Source: Doryteuthis pealeii (lineage: Eukaryota; Mollusca; Cephalopoda; Myopsida; Loliginidae). From it: a DNA stretch of 64,000 nucleotides. Shown here in pieces: positions 32,066-44,369 of the stretch. Below the pieces are notes generated by a model, which searched no databases, was not told the origin of the DNA, and saw nothing but the letters and a program-made list of their open reading frames with translations. A program made the translations under genes and the position numbers. Numbering within the stretch: the stretch's first letter is position 1; each line of letters begins with the position of its first letter. The stretch covers positions 74,458,569 through 74,522,568 of the forward strand of contig CM042150.1 of assembly GCA_023376005.1 (NCBI GenBank). The letters are read 5' to 3'.

Positions 32066-32155
32066 GTTAACCCTAGGTGTTAGAAATAGAAAGAAATTCA
32101 GGAGAGTTTCATATTAAAGCCCATGAATGTGCTGTGAATAATTATCTATGTATGC

Positions 32156-32189
<34 letters not shown>

Positions 32190-32690
32190 ATTTAATTCTT
32201 CAATTTTATATAAGGAATATATTTTTGATTACCAGATTATTTGTTTTTGTTTTTTTCAATCTGTAATTTAAAAAATCATTATATTCATTTAAAAAAATTT
32301 TTTAATGAATTACTTTTGTCAGTAAGATTTGTTGATAGAAATCATGAGATGGTTCCACCAAACACTAGGCAATTGTTAGGGCATTTTATTCAGATTATTT
32401 GCTGTTGAGCAGATCCTTTGCTACTAGAGATTTTTGTTATACATAGGAAATTCATTCTTATGACAACCAAATTCATGAATTAATGAATGCTATTCAGCCA
32501 TATTCTGAACAAAAAAAAAACTGTAATTGTCCTGAACCCACAAAAGAAAATTACCTCGCATCTCATCAATGCTGAAAAGGTTAATTGCCAGCCACAGGTG
32601 TTAGAAATGGCAAGAAATTAAGAAGAGTTCCATATAAAAGCCAATGAAAATTCAAATGAATGTTCTGTGAATAATTATCTATGTATACAT
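32041..32690. repeat. Pair of direct repeats of about 120 bp
   Basis: 32041-32160 and 32562-32690 share CTCATCAATGCTG, AAAGGTTAATTG, GGTGTTAGAAAT and CTGTGAATAATTATCTATGT. The first copy is continuous with the hammerhead-bearing element, so these are probably two pieces of that element. Confidence 0.7.
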
Positions 32691-32699
32691 GTATACAAA

Positions 32700-34370
32700 T
32701 TTAAACTGATGTCACTAATGTAAAAAGAAAAGAAAACTAACAAATACCAATTTCTTAAACTTTATCTTCTCTAATTTCTTGTCTCTATTAGATATTTATT
32801 ACCTAAGGACAAATATGTCTTTTCTCTTCTCATAACATTTGTTCATTTTGCTTTAATAAATATTCTTTGCCAAGTTTCAAATGTCAAACTTCTATTCATT
32901 TATTTCTCAATTATTTCAGAAACTTCAATAAAGATGGTTGCCTGATTTAATGGCATATCAACATTTGTGGGTTATTTAATTCCAAATCTTATTTTTTGAT
33001 ATATATAATTTGTTTAAGAAATGATTTTCATTAACTTTGTGTGTATCAATAAATTGGTAGAAATAATTTTCATGACCCTCAGTCAACACCTTCTAGCACT
33101 TTTATGATAAAAAAGGGTGGGTGTTTAAAGAATACAGTGGGGACAATCATATAGTTGCAAGAGCTTGATAACCAGCTGATTGATTGGATTGGTCCTTTTC
33201 AACTGCCTGTCTAGCTCAAGTAAGAGCCAAAGTGGAGTTACATGTCATGGGACTACTTATTACCTTGATCACAGACCACTCAGCCACCACAATCCTGTCC
33301 TCGGACATTGTGGGTCACCACCTATGGCCAACAGGTGACCCCATTGTAGGGGAAGCCTTAGCCCTCTCAAGGTGAAGTTGGCTTATTCTATAGCCCCAGG
33401 TGACAAGACAGTTCTATGAAGAAGAAACATATTTTTTACATCTAAGCCCACAAGAACACTTCAGATTCTCATCTTTTTATGAAAGATAGAAATGTTGACC
33501 CAAACATTCAATTTCTCATTACATCAGAATTTGAGGGTAAACATAACCTCCATCTCAATGTAAAAAAATACTAACATGTTTACTAGTTTTTCTCTCCTAA
33601 TATAACCAATCACTTTATTTGCTATACACAGTTATATAATCCTGATTTATTAATTATATTTGTGGACTTGTTATGAGTATGATATTTGGGTAGGTTTCCA
33701 AGTCATTTTTTGTGGTGGTATCAAGATCAGGTAGCTATCTTACCATGATATTGAGTCTAGGAGATAGGAGCAGTTGGGCAGTGTCTGAAGGTTCAGAGAC
33801 CCAGGTAGCAAAAGTCTCATTTTTCAAATTGTCTCAACTAATTCTGCACTATAGCTAAAATGCTTTAACACTAAAACATCCTTGCTGTTCCATTAATATA
33901 TTCTGATAGATAAATATCAATGGAAATAAACACTGCTCTAGATTTATCTTTTTTTTTTTAGACACAGAGCCTTAGAAACCAATGTCTAATTAAGATTGTA
34001 TATATCTCTATGGAATGAGTGGTAGGATAAAATAGGCTAAGGGATCCAGATCACTGTCAGTCTGACTCTGGACAAAAACATCAAAGTATTCAGCTTCTCA
34101 TTGCTACATCAGTGTTTAAGGTTGACATGACCCTCATCTCTTATAGCAGTCTAATAATACTCAGGTGTCTACAACTTTTTCTCTTCCAATATATCCAGCA
34201 GAAAAATAATTTTCCTCTGAACCAAGCATAGCAGGATTTTATTTCTATTGGAACATTGCATAATCAAAGTAGATATTATCAGGTACCTTTATGACCAAAC
34301 ATTTGTTAACTAAAAATGTGTACGCCCTTATAAAAAAAGCTTTATTCATTCTATTTAGTAAGTTGTTGTA
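32700..34370. other. Unassigned DNA with a decayed duplication
   Basis: 33180-33400 is unusually GC-rich for this window and has a 63-codon frame without recognisable features. The segments 33500-33640 and 34085-34220 appear related (CTCATTACATCAG / CTCATTGCTACATCAG; CATAACCTCCATCTC / CATGACCCTCATCTC). No gene is supported. Confidence 0.4.
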
Positions 34371-34375
34371 AGGGA

Positions 34376-34585
34376 CCAGTTTAGCTCAGTTAGTAGAGCA
34401 TCTAACTAGGAATCAAAAGGTTCTGGGTTCAATACTGGTCTCCGCTCACTCAGTGCATACGTAGCACAAGTTAGGTAATCTGATCTGTGTGGTAAAGCAT
34501 CTGGGAGCTGACAGTCCACCTCAGCAAAAAACAAACAAATCTCCCTGGTCTAGCATGAGCAAAAAATGGATAGACTTCCTCTGTG
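34376..34585 (+). mobile_element. SINE-3 copy, tRNA-derived
   Basis: The head TTTAGCTCAGTTAGTAGAGC is an intact tRNA A-box/D-arm and GGGTTCAATACTGG is a B-box region. GGACCAG at the start could pair with CTGGTC at the end of the tRNA part, but the T-stem cannot form. The body shares GTAGCACA, GATCTGTG and CTCCCTGGTCTAGC-like words with the minus-strand copy at 16572-16812. Confidence 0.75.
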
Positions 34586-36510
34586 TGCAGCTGATACCAA
34601 CAATAGATCACTCCACAGACTTTACTATATGGTAAGTATATTTTAAAGCCATTATTGATTATTTTTATTTTTATATACAGAGTACAAAATGTTAAAAAAT
34701 AATTTTTGTTGAGTTTTCTCAATAATACATGATAATATTTCTATTGATTGAATATGATATATCCGTGTTAAGGGATATATTATGAAGTTGGTATTTGGTA
34801 TATTATCGCAGTAGTAGTTGGTGTATTGAATAGCTGCACGTCTTCCGAGTAGTTGTGGTGTAGTCTGGCAAGTAAGTTTAGGCTGGTAGGCTTAGGTGCC
34901 TGTATCACTACAGTGTTGAATATTTATACATGACACTGTCCAATCAGATTATAGTAAGGGGGCACCAAGGTATTTACATATTCATTACATCAGTATAATA
35001 TTCCACTAGAAATAAAATATTTGTATATTTGTTTTATTAAAAAAGGGTTAAGTGTATTGAGTAATACATCACTTTACATTAAATTTACCTTTATAAGACT
35101 AAATTTTAGTTGAGCAAATGTCATTATGTCCAATGCTACATCATTCAGCAACATCACTTATGTCATAATAAAAACAAATACATTGTTTTAATGTTTTGTA
35201 TTGTAATTTATTTTTAGCTTCTTTACAGTACAATAAAATATTTACATAAAAAAATTGTAAACTAAAGTCCACCATTACTGAGTATCTCCACCCTTATTAA
35301 TTTTATTCATCATCATTTACAAATGAAGACTTAAATTTTACTTAAATTATTTAATGCTTTAACAAGAATTATATTTTTCTGCATTTTGTTTATTTTAATT
35401 GTAAGGTGTGCATAGTCATACTTAAAGACCAAATTAAAGACAAGTTAAATAACATGATTATGTCTGGGTTATGTCCAAAATTAGGTTATGTCACAGCTTT
35501 TCAAATCAATTAATGATGTAGGGTATGATTGTACTCATGGAGGATACTTTATATATGTGCTGTATAGTAAGACTATATGTACCCAATAATTCCATGATAT
35601 AACAAAAAATATGGCATGAATGTAATTTTGGGAAGTTAGAAGACATGGATTTTCTCTATTGTGACTCTTACATAGTTGTTTACTTCATGCTCTACTTTTA
35701 GCTCTGTACACAGTATAAACTGGTTTCATTTTAGTTTCACATTTCTCTTTCCAAATGTTGAACTCTACAGAAATAATAGGAAGCCAACATATGGGGAAAA
35801 TATCTAATTTGATTTTACCAGTGTCTATTTACCAAAGTGTCTACCCAAAGTGCCAAGATGTCCATTTGTATTAGGTGATGTCATTATGTTGGGCCTTTAC
35901 CTGTAATCTTGCACTTTTTGCTTTCTCAGTCCTCCCCAAAGTATATAGAACCATTTCTGAAGTTTTTGGGTTGTTTCAGATAATGAAGAACACAATAGCC
36001 TGTGATTACCGGAGAGATTTGGACTTGTTCTGCATTTGTGGCTTTTGTACATAAGTGTCTTATACAACAATGAAAATGTCAAAATTCCCTCAGGTCTTTT
36101 GCTTGGTAATAATTAGCTTTTTGAAAAGGTAAAAGGGTGCTTAAATAAGGGAAGATTTCTAGTATTTTTGGAATGGCAAGATGCTGGGATACTTTACATT
36201 TTATTCCCTGTTTGAAAAGGAGGGAAGTACTTCTGCTCATTATTGATTCTCCTGCTTCAGCCATTATTGATTAAATAAATAATGTGTAATCTTAATCCTA
36301 AAGTATTTTAAGCCACTGAATAACTTAAATGTTAGGCAACATTTATCCTGAAATTCTAAACTGGATAAATTACAATGATTTATAGAATAAAAGTAACTCC
36401 CTCAAACATACTTGTTGATAATGAATATCACTACCTTTACTGCTTGTTAACCAAAAATATATTCATCCAGAATTACTTTTTTCCTTGGAGCATTTTTTTA
36501 AAAAATGGGG
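34586..36510. other. Unassigned DNA, part possibly LTR-like
   Basis: 34750-35000 is less AT-rich. Its minus strand has a CCAAT-like CTGATTGGACAGT about 20 bases before TGTATAAATATTC, an arrangement like an LTR promoter, but no adjoining coding region proves it. Minus-strand frames of 61 codons at 35897-36264 are adjacent and overlap slightly, but I recognise no family in them. Confidence 0.3.
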
Positions 36511-36516
36511 TATTTT

Positions 36517-37030
36517 TTATGGCATTGGCTTAGGGGTTGGAGTGACATTGGTTGAGGCTTGGTCCCTAGTTGATGTTATCATTCTTTTGGTTTGTAGGAC
36601 ATCCTCAAATGTTGGTTTAGGGGCCCCTGTCCCTATTCCTAGTGCTTTGCTCAGGCAAAGCACTAGGAATAGGGAAAGGGGCCACTGGTGCTTGGAGCTT
36701 CCTGAGGAATCGGCGATTCCGCAATGTGATCCTACCAGATCCATCAATCCTGATTCGGTATTGATGATTAGGGAGTGTTTCGATAACTCTGCCTGTTATG
36801 TCCCACCGACGGTTGTTTGGACGTTGTACAGACACTATGTCTCCCTTTTGAAGTGAATGCGCTGTGCGATTGCATCTCTCTATTAGTAGTGCATTCTGGT
36901 AAGATAGGCTAATTTTGTGGTTTCGAGCTGCTGTTATCCACTTAGTATGCGGTTTATAGACGGGATTGTATTGAGTTACAACCACTCGTTGCTGTGTCTT
37001 ACCAATTCGACAGTAATTGGAACTTAGCTT
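36517..37030 (-). pseudogene. Ty3/gypsy-type LTR retrotransposon, integrase C-terminus
   Basis: The minus-strand frame from 36985 to 36617 (122 codons, open further upstream to about 37025) contains VVTQYNPVYKPHTKW, QKGDIVSVQ, WDITGRVIETLPNHQYRIRI and DGSGRITLRNRRFLRK. This is the C-terminal domain of integrase and the following end of the Pol polyprotein of gypsy-like elements, which binds DNA during integration. Protease, RT, RNase H and the integrase DDE core are absent, as are LTRs. The palindrome at 36622-36683 lies at the 3' end of the frame, after which the polyprotein tail continues in another frame (TFEDVLQTKRMITSTRD). A related head fragment is at 53905. Confidence 0.75.
36622..36683. 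repeat. 62 bp near-perfect cruciform-forming inverted repeat
   Basis: Arms 36622-36650 and 36655-36683 are complementary over 29 bases with one mismatch, around a TCAG loop. The core is CCTATTCCTAGTGCTTTGC. It lies in the gypsy pol relic where the reading frame breaks. Confidence 0.95.
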
Positions 37031-38552
37031 GATTATTCTTCAGATATTAAAAGAGTCTGTTTATCTATTATCTACAGACAAGTCAAATAGTTTGATTTAG
37101 AGCAATCAAATTTGGTTGGCATAATTATTGAACTCAGGAAGAGGTTTTAACTTAATATAATTTATTGTCATAAGGAGAAAGTGAGACACTTATTGAGGGG
37201 TGGTCTAACAATAAATGTGAATATTCAGTCAATAATTTATTATTATTATTAATTATAATGCTTGTTCTTGTATTTTTATGGTTGGCTGATATACCATAAA
37301 GAAAAGTGCTTTTCTTTAATATGGTCAGAGATTACCATAACTTATGTTAACTGGTATATGGTATCACAAGAAAAGAGAGTTGAAAATTCATGCTCTTTGT
37401 TTTTATAGTTTACTGCTGTTAGTTTGGTTTTCACAGAAAGAAAATCTATATTCAAATGACTCTGGTGGCAAAAGGATCTATTCAAGGGCAGATAATTTGA
37501 GTAGTATCATAAAAGGGGCTTACTAAAATTAAAAAATCAAGCTAAAATAAAGATTAGCTGGGACTGTGAAAATTTGACAGGATACATGCATAATTAAAGG
37601 AATACATAACAAAAATAATAAAGAATAACTTTATAATCTTGTAGTTTTAACAGAGAAAAATAATTTGTAAAAATGATAACTCTTATTTCTTCTATTTTTA
37701 TATATATTAACAATTTAAATATTCTCTTTCTTTATCCTTTCATCTTTCTTCTTCATCTTTTTTTTCTCTTTGCTTTCCCTTTCATCTTCTTTCTCCGCCA
37801 TTTTCCACTAACTAACCTTTTTTCCTGCACACTGTCTCTCTATCTCTCACTCCTTCTTTGTATCCTCTTAGATTTTGTTAAAATGTTTACTTTTTAAGAA
37901 CAATGTATATTTATAACTAAAAGTGTGACTCAAACAAACAATAAATATATAGTTACAAACAAGTGTATTAATATACTAGACAGAATGTGACCCATTGGGC
38001 ACTGGGTAGATATTCGAGATTAGGAAAAAGTGAGTTTGCAAAACGAATTAGATTTTTTTTTTAAATAAATATGGCCTAAGAATTTTTTTTAAAATCATTA
38101 AAATCATTTTGTAAGAAAGGGGAAAGTTGAACCTAATTTAAATTTATTAAGAGCCAAGGTTGGCCGGGTTGGCTGCTTATCAAACTTAACATACAAATCC
38201 ATTTCAAACTCTCCAATCTCTCTCTCTCATTAAACTCACTGAGAAACTAACATATGTAATGAGGAGGTAATCAAGATATACATAGAGAGGGAGAAAGTTA
38301 CAGAGAGAATGTGAAGTACAAAACTGGGTGGTTTTTGGCTTAATTGCAAATTATGACTAATTAGAATCAATTAAAATGGAATTTTTTTCAACTATAACTC
38401 AATCCTAAAATTAAGGAATGATTCCGTATAACTTTTATGTCATTAAACCAAACAGTAAAAAAGCCTTTAGGAGGCAAACGTTGATTCTCTCAGCTTTAGT
38501 ATTATAATAGATAAATAATCTATATGAAATGTATGTAATAATTATTGTTATT
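37031..38552. other. AT-rich DNA, no supported gene
   Basis: A pyrimidine-rich block at 37720-37870 gives a Phe/Leu/Ser-rich frame by composition only. No domain or repeat boundary is recognised. Confidence 0.5.
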
Positions 38553-38555
38553 ACA

Positions 38556-38790
38556 AATGGAGTTCAAATCCTGGGCCAAGGGGTGTTTCACTTTGTGTTA
38601 ATGCCCATGGACATGAATCTGTTCTCCCTCCAGCTATGGGTAAATAGTAGGGGAAACTGGGTTCTTTACCCTTGATAATGCAACCAGTCTAGGAACCAAA
38701 CTAGCTGTGCACAACTTAAAAATTGTTTTTTGTGCTGCATCCTTCTCATGGTGGATAGGTTGGGTAAATGCATGTATGAAAGTTATAGAA
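38556..38790 (+). mobile_element. SINE-1 copy
   Basis: It starts near the B-box GAGTTCAAATCCTGGGC. Body: GTTTCACTTTGTGTTAATGC, CTCCCTCCAGCTATGGGTAA, GCAACCAGTCTAGGA; tail: TGCATCCTTCTCATGGTGGA. The head is truncated. Confidence 0.75.
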
Positions 38791-40360
38791 TCTAAATAAA
38801 ATAAATTAAATGTGATCACTTTTTTTGAGAGGGAATAAATTACAACTGTTTAAATATACAAATGGTACTTCAAAATTTATACTCCAGTTTATTTCCATAG
38901 AATCTATAACAGATGCTGGTAGCACAATAATATTGTTTGAAAGAACAAGTTTTACCAAAAAAAGACTTTTGTTTTTTCAAATAGTCACCACATTAGTGGT
39001 GCATTATTGCCAGTGATAAATAACAGCCTGCATGACATGCTTATAAAAATCAGCAACAGAAGAAGCAATCCACTTTTTCACAGCAGTGATGATGGTGATG
39101 GTGTTAGAAAAATGATGTTTCATCATCCCAATTCATATGGACCAACTTTTATGGATTCATAGTTATGTTGAACAGGGATTGTCCTTCAGATCAGTGTCAT
39201 TAAGGCTGAAACATATTACCCTAATTCCCCCAACTACTGTTCTATAAGGATGGATTTGGTATTACATAACCCATGAAGGTTGATAGGCCATTAAACAAAG
39301 AAACTAAACTAAACCCCTTACAAGTATTGCATGCAGGCTCTTGTACATTGGTGGTGAACATTTGGATAACATTTTTTGTAGCTGAAAACTTGCTTTGTCT
39401 AATGGTGTTATTGTGCTCCTTGTGACTGGTAGTTTTTGTAAAAATAGGTTAGAGGTATTACTTTTGGAGCAGCCCTCACAATAAGGAAAGTTGAAAATCT
39501 TATTATTCACCATTAAGCTACTTGAGGTTTGGTTTATTTAAATTCTCCCTCCATGTATGAAGTTTATTTTATTTATGTTTATAGACAGAATATTTATCTA
39601 AGCACATTTTTTTAAATGCTCCAATAAAAATTCAAATGAAGTGGTTTCTTTGTTGAGTCATTAGAAAATCTTTTCATGTCTTAATGATTAAGAATAACAT
39701 GTATTTGTAATTATCATTATTCAGAACGTTTGATGCAGATCGTTGTTTGCTAACCTGTTCGGATCAAGAGTTTTATATAAATAAATTAATTATTATTAAG
39801 AAACTGTTTTGCTCAAGTGAAGCAACTGACATGATTTTCTTGATCTAAATGTCTGTCTATTAATGGATGAGGCTAAAAGGCCAATAGTGAAAGAATCTTT
39901 AGGAGTGGCAATCAATTGTTCTACAGACAATACAAGGGATTGGCTAAAATTCAAATATGGTGATGGGGGGGGGGGTAAAGGAAAATAGAGGAAGAGATGA
40001 TAAGACAGATAATAAAGAAAACAATGAAATGATAAGACCAATGAAAAAGATAAAAGAAAGAAAAGGTGAAAGAAAACAATGAATGTATTTTATAATGATG
40101 TGATTTTTTTTATGTATGTTAGTGTAACACAGCAAAAGTGGTACATTATGACTTACAGTCAAATCGAGCTTAAGGCACCAGTTTCCACTAAATCATTGAA
40201 GTTAAGAAATAATGACTTTTAACAGTACTTAGATTGGTGACCACTAAGGAACAACACTCAACAGAAGGTATTGTAAACAATCTAATGCTTATGTCCCAGA
40301 CTAAGAAAAGATTAGTAAATTTAGAAAAAAATAGAACATTATCATGGAGTAAGTGTTATA
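38791..40360. other. AT-rich DNA with repeat fragments
   Basis: 39130-39300 ends with a repeat-A-type phrase GAAGGTTGATAGGCCATTAA. 39375-39440 shares a 75-base segment with 16425-16500. A G run lies at 39964-39976. No gene is seen. Confidence 0.45.
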
Positions 40361-40364
40361 TATA

Positions 40365-40730
40365 AGTGCATGAAGAATAAAGCATTTTTCAGTTTGCAAA
40401 TTAATAATTATAGTATATAGTGTGCATTTACATACACTTTGCTTGTCATGATTTCTCTAGGGAGATGACTATTAAATGCTTACTATAGAATATTTCTCCT
40501 GATTTATTTGTACTTAATAATGATATAAATTCTATATGTAGGATGTGACTTAATATTGAGTTTAAGGGTTGACAAAGATGTCTTTTAAGTGACTATTATA
40601 ATCTGTGTATGTTTCTGTAACCACAACAAAAATGTCACCCACTTGTGAGATTTCTGTTAGTGCAATGATATTAAAATGCATACAGATAATAAAGCAATTG
40701 CCAATCCAATTTAATAATAAACATCCTTGT
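40365..40730 (+). repeat. Repeat F, two diverged units
   Basis: The words GAATAAAGCATTTTTCAGT near 40377 and GATAATAAAGCAATTGCCAA near 40685, with a preceding CAACAAAAATGTCACCC, match repeat F in plus orientation. Confidence 0.5.
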
Positions 40731-41087
40731 TTACTCTTCATTCAATTGTTATAATTTTTCAACTAATATTTAATGCTAATCCTAAAATATTTCTCCTTGA
40801 TTATTTATATGTAAATTATTTCAATATAAATTCTATAAACAAGATTTGGGTTTAGATTAAAGGTGGCCTTTAAATGAGTAAATAAAGATAAAAGCTAGAA
40901 AGAGAAACAAAGAAAATAGAAAAATTAAAGAAAGAAAAAAAGAAAATAGAAAGGGAAAGAAAGAAAAAAAGAATGAGTGACTTTTATTTTGAAAGAAAGT
41001 GGATATAAAGAAAAAAGAGTAACAAAAAGTAAAGGAACATTAAAGAGAGGCATATAAGAATTTTTAAAAAAATCCATCCATTGCAGA

Positions 41088-41392
41088 GGATGAAGGACCC
41101 CCTCCCACCACAAAAAGGGTGTTCTGGGTATGACATTAAACTTCACCTGGTAGCGAGACTCCAGTTCTGGAGCTCTAGGGAGTGTGAAATAACTCTTTCA
41201 TTACTATTATTTTCAGGTTCATGCTGACCTAGATTGGTAGTACCTATTAGGGTCCCATCTATGGGTCAAATATATACTTCTTACCATATAACTGTGTGCA
41301 AATTATTTCTTTTTATCAAGAATAGTTACTGACTTCAGGATTAAATGACCCAATAAGGGTTGATATGCTATAAAACCAATCATTCAATATAA
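41088..41392 (+). repeat. Dispersed repeat A, copy 3
   Basis: TGTTCTGGGTATGACATTAA, AGACTCCAGTTCTGGAGCTC, GGGTCCCATCTATGGGTCAA and the end AAGGGTTGATATGCTATAAA are shared with the other copies. Confidence 0.65.
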
Positions 41393-41876
41393 AAGACAAA
41401 TACAAAAGAAAGAAATAAAAAATGCAGAGAAATAAACATTAAATAAATAAAAGAAAGAAAATAATCACACACTTATAGAACTAAACTGTTGTTTCTGTAT
41501 TTTCAATAAATGTTAATCACACTTGGGGGGTAATTTTTAATTAGTAACTTAAGTAATGAAATAGAATTACATGTTGATACATGAACATTAAAAGAATATC
41601 ACTTATTAGTTATTTACCCATGAACAAATTCTGATATATTTGATTTTCTGAGTTGATTTTTTATCAAATAAAATTATTTGATCTTGAAATATTGTTTAAC
41701 TTTTTTTTTGCTTTATTTTCATCTTTCTCTTTTTCTTCTTCTTTATTATCCCCCCCCCTCTCTTTTTCCCTCAGCTAACCTGAACTTTTTAAGACTCCAA
41801 TCTAAAAGTTCCTTCTTTTTCTTCTTTTTTTAATTTCTTTCTAATCCCTTCTCCATTTGTATATTTACCCAATCCC
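41393..41876. other. AT-rich DNA
   Basis: Simple A-rich then C/T-rich sequence; nothing recognised. Confidence 0.5.
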
Positions 41877-41877
41877 T

Positions 41878-42110
41878 TCTGCAAAAAGCAGGATGTGACA
41901 CAAGGTCAATCTTTAAGTGGAGTACAGCTAGTTTAAATTTAGAATTTTGATTCTCCTAAACTGGTTGCCTAACCAAGGACAATGAACAAAATCTGCCCTA
42001 CTATTTATGCATAGATGGGGGGGGGCATAAGATCAAAGTAAAATGCAAACAGTTTCATTCAAGCTTTTAACAAGTGTTGCCAATTCCATTTCCTATGTTG
42101 ATAACCATTA
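41878..42110 (-). mobile_element. SINE-1 copy, minus strand
   Basis: Complement blocks GGATGTGACACAAGGTCAAT, ATTCTCCTAAACTGGTTGCC, CCCTACTATTTATGCATAG are in the expected reverse order. A G run has grown at 42016-42025. The head is degraded. Confidence 0.7.
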
Positions 42111-42745
42111 CACAAAGCACTCTTCCCCTTTTGGTTTAACATTTTTATTTGTTTATCTCATAACTTTAACTCTCATTCTCATTCTTTCACTCACTTTTCA
42201 AACAGTGCGTTTGTTACCTAATTCTTCATTGCTCTCCACTCCTTTATCTATTTAAAAAAATTCTTTTTATTTCCAGGTCCAATTTATTGTAACTTTTAAG
42301 TTTTGCCAAGCACCTGATTAGACAAAGATGCACATGAATTAAATAATAAGTGTTAATATATCTGACTTTATTTGCGAAATGATGATGTCTCCAGTTAATG
42401 ATGGTCTTCCAGATTTGATGCAAAACATCTATCAAAGTTTATGTAAACATACATCTCAACATTCTTGAAGAGAATAACTTTCTTGTAGAACACAAATTAT
42501 GTCTATACATATGTACATAATTGTTTCCAGTTTAAGAAACAGTGAATAGGGCTACAACATTTTGAATTTTGATATTGACAACTGTTGGGTCTACTTTTAA
42601 AATAAACTGAACTGAATTTCTAATAAAATGGAAGTCAATGATGGAATATTTCTGCATTTATGATTAACATGATTATCTTTATTTGCCATGCAAAATGTTA
42701 AATATTGGTAAGTTATCTCATTTTATTAAATTCATGCCATGTAAG
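42111..42745. other. AT-rich DNA
   Basis: No gene, RNA or repeat recognised. Confidence 0.5.
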
Positions 42746-42748
42746 TAT

Positions 42749-43027
42749 AGAGTTATTTTCATTTTCAAATGTAGTATGATGGTTTGTGAGAATTGAGTTC
42801 GAAATATAGAGTGTCTGAGAATAGAAAGACTCTTATTTTCATTTTCATACTGAGTCTATCAGTTATTTTCATTTTCAAATGTAGTATGATGGTTTGTGAG
42901 AATCTCAAAAAAATATAGAGTTATTTTCATTTTCATTTTCATTTTCATTTCAAATGTAGTATGATGGTTTGTGAGAAGTGAGAAATATAGAGTTATTTTC
43001 ATTTTCTAGTGAGTTCTAGTGAGTTCG
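42749..43027. repeat. Irregular minisatellite, three main units
   Basis: The core TTTCAAATGTAGTATGATGG then TTTGTGAGAA occurs at about 42763, 42870 and 42950, each preceded by GTTATTTTCATTTTC and separated by variable filler. The hexamer ATTTTC has expanded to five units near 42925, and TAGTGAGTTC is doubled at 43007-43027. Confidence 0.85.
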
Positions 43028-43635
43028 ATCATCTTTAGGTACCCTATCTTCTTACCAAATTAAGCAAAGCTTTGTAAAAGGCAACTTTCATTAACAAACT
43101 TTCCACTTTTAAATCTTTTAATATTTTATATTTTGTAACTTTGATACATAGAGATATTAAGTCAAATGAGGATTTATAAGACTTTATCATTTACATTTTA
43201 TTTTACCTATTTAAAAAAGAAAAAATATTTTAAGATAATCAGAAACCATTTTTGAAATTTAAATGAGATTTCTAATATTGTTTGGAAAATTGAACCTCTT
43301 ATATCTATTCTTTTGGCTTTCCTAAGAGATATATTCTGGGAAAATTTTTTTCTTATGGAATGTACACCTGATGAAGAAATATTCAATTGAAACATGGTAC
43401 TAGTGAAATCAAGAATATGAACAATGGATTCAATTGTCTCTTCTGAAAGTTATAGACAATAGTAAATAAGATTTTCTTTGGTTTGAGAGTTGAGATTTTA
43501 AGTGTATTTAACAACTGATAGATTAATAAATAATTTCACTGGTATGTTTCCTTGAGTGACATCCTCATAATATATGAATAATAAAAGTGTGTATGATGTT
43601 ATTTCTGCAGAACTTCAATGATCCATTTTTTTTAT
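43028..43635. other. AT-rich DNA with a weak hammerhead-like core
   Basis: At 43368-43399 are CUGAUGA, 14 bases, GAAAC and a GUA triplet. Neither stem I nor stem II pairs convincingly, so it is not annotated as a ribozyme. No gene is seen. Confidence 0.4.
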
Positions 43636-43639
43636 CAAA

Positions 43640-44180
43640 TAGTAATGTAATGAAAAGTTGATCCTTTATGACAATTGTAATCAATTGGTTCAATGGTGGG
43701 ATCATTATGAAGCATCCAAATATTTTCCAAAACCAAAATTGCATGAACTGAAGGTGTTGGTTACTGTCTGGTGATTTGCTATTGGTATTGTCCATTAGTT
43801 TTCTGGAATCTAACCAGAGCATCACTGTGCAAGTTTACTGGATTAAATGCATGTTCACTTAAGCAAAATGTTCCAGTACTGGTTAATCAATGAGGCTTAA
43901 TTTTTCTTCACGACAATGTTCAACCACATGTTGCCAGGATTACACTGCAGAAGCTTAGACTCGGGATATGAGACTTTGTAACATCCAACATATTCTCCTG
44001 ATTTATCACCCACCGATTAACATTTTTCAAGCATCTGGACACATTTTTACGCCAAAAAATTCCATTCTAAAGGAGAGGTAGAAATTGCATTTAAAGATTT
44101 CTTTGCATCAAAATCTTTAGAGTTTTATGGTTCAAGCACAGATAATTAAATAATTTTATTAATTGATAACAGAAATCATA
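43640..44180 (+). pseudogene. mariner transposase, 3' half, pseudogene
   Basis: Three-frame reading gives, in order, YFPKPKLHELKVLVTVW, HDNVQPHVARITLQKL, then after a frame change YSPDLSPTD, and KGEVEIAFKDFFASKSLEFY. These are the HDN...PH box with the second catalytic Asp, the YSPDL.P.D box with the third Asp, and the C-terminal block of Tc1/mariner DDD transposases. Transposase cuts and joins the element ends. The N-terminal DNA-binding half is missing or unrecognisable, and stops and frameshifts are numerous. Flanking inverted repeats are not evident. Confidence 0.85.
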
Positions 44181-44369
44181 TTTTAACTGACTGAAATACT
44201 GTTTAAATTTATAAAATAAGGAATAAAAGTTTATTCTAAAATTGGACATTATTTTCCAAACAAAACATCAATTCATACATGTGAAAATGTGTGACTATTA
44301 AAAAAGGAATGTATACTCTTTTACTGGAGAAACCAAATGGAATTGATGAACCAGATTCCAGCTGAAACA

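Noticed and set aside
33184..33375. GC-richer 63-codon frame considered as an exon
   Set aside because: No family recognised and no second indication; it may be part of an unclassified repeat.
34376..34447. Possible tRNA gene
   Set aside because: The D-arm is good and the acceptor can pair, but the T-stem does not form, and a SINE body shared with 16572-16812 follows directly. It is a SINE head.
36485..36856. Plus-strand frame of 123 codons, the longest in the window
   Set aside because: Antisense to the gypsy integrase C-terminus and running through the palindrome; no independent support.
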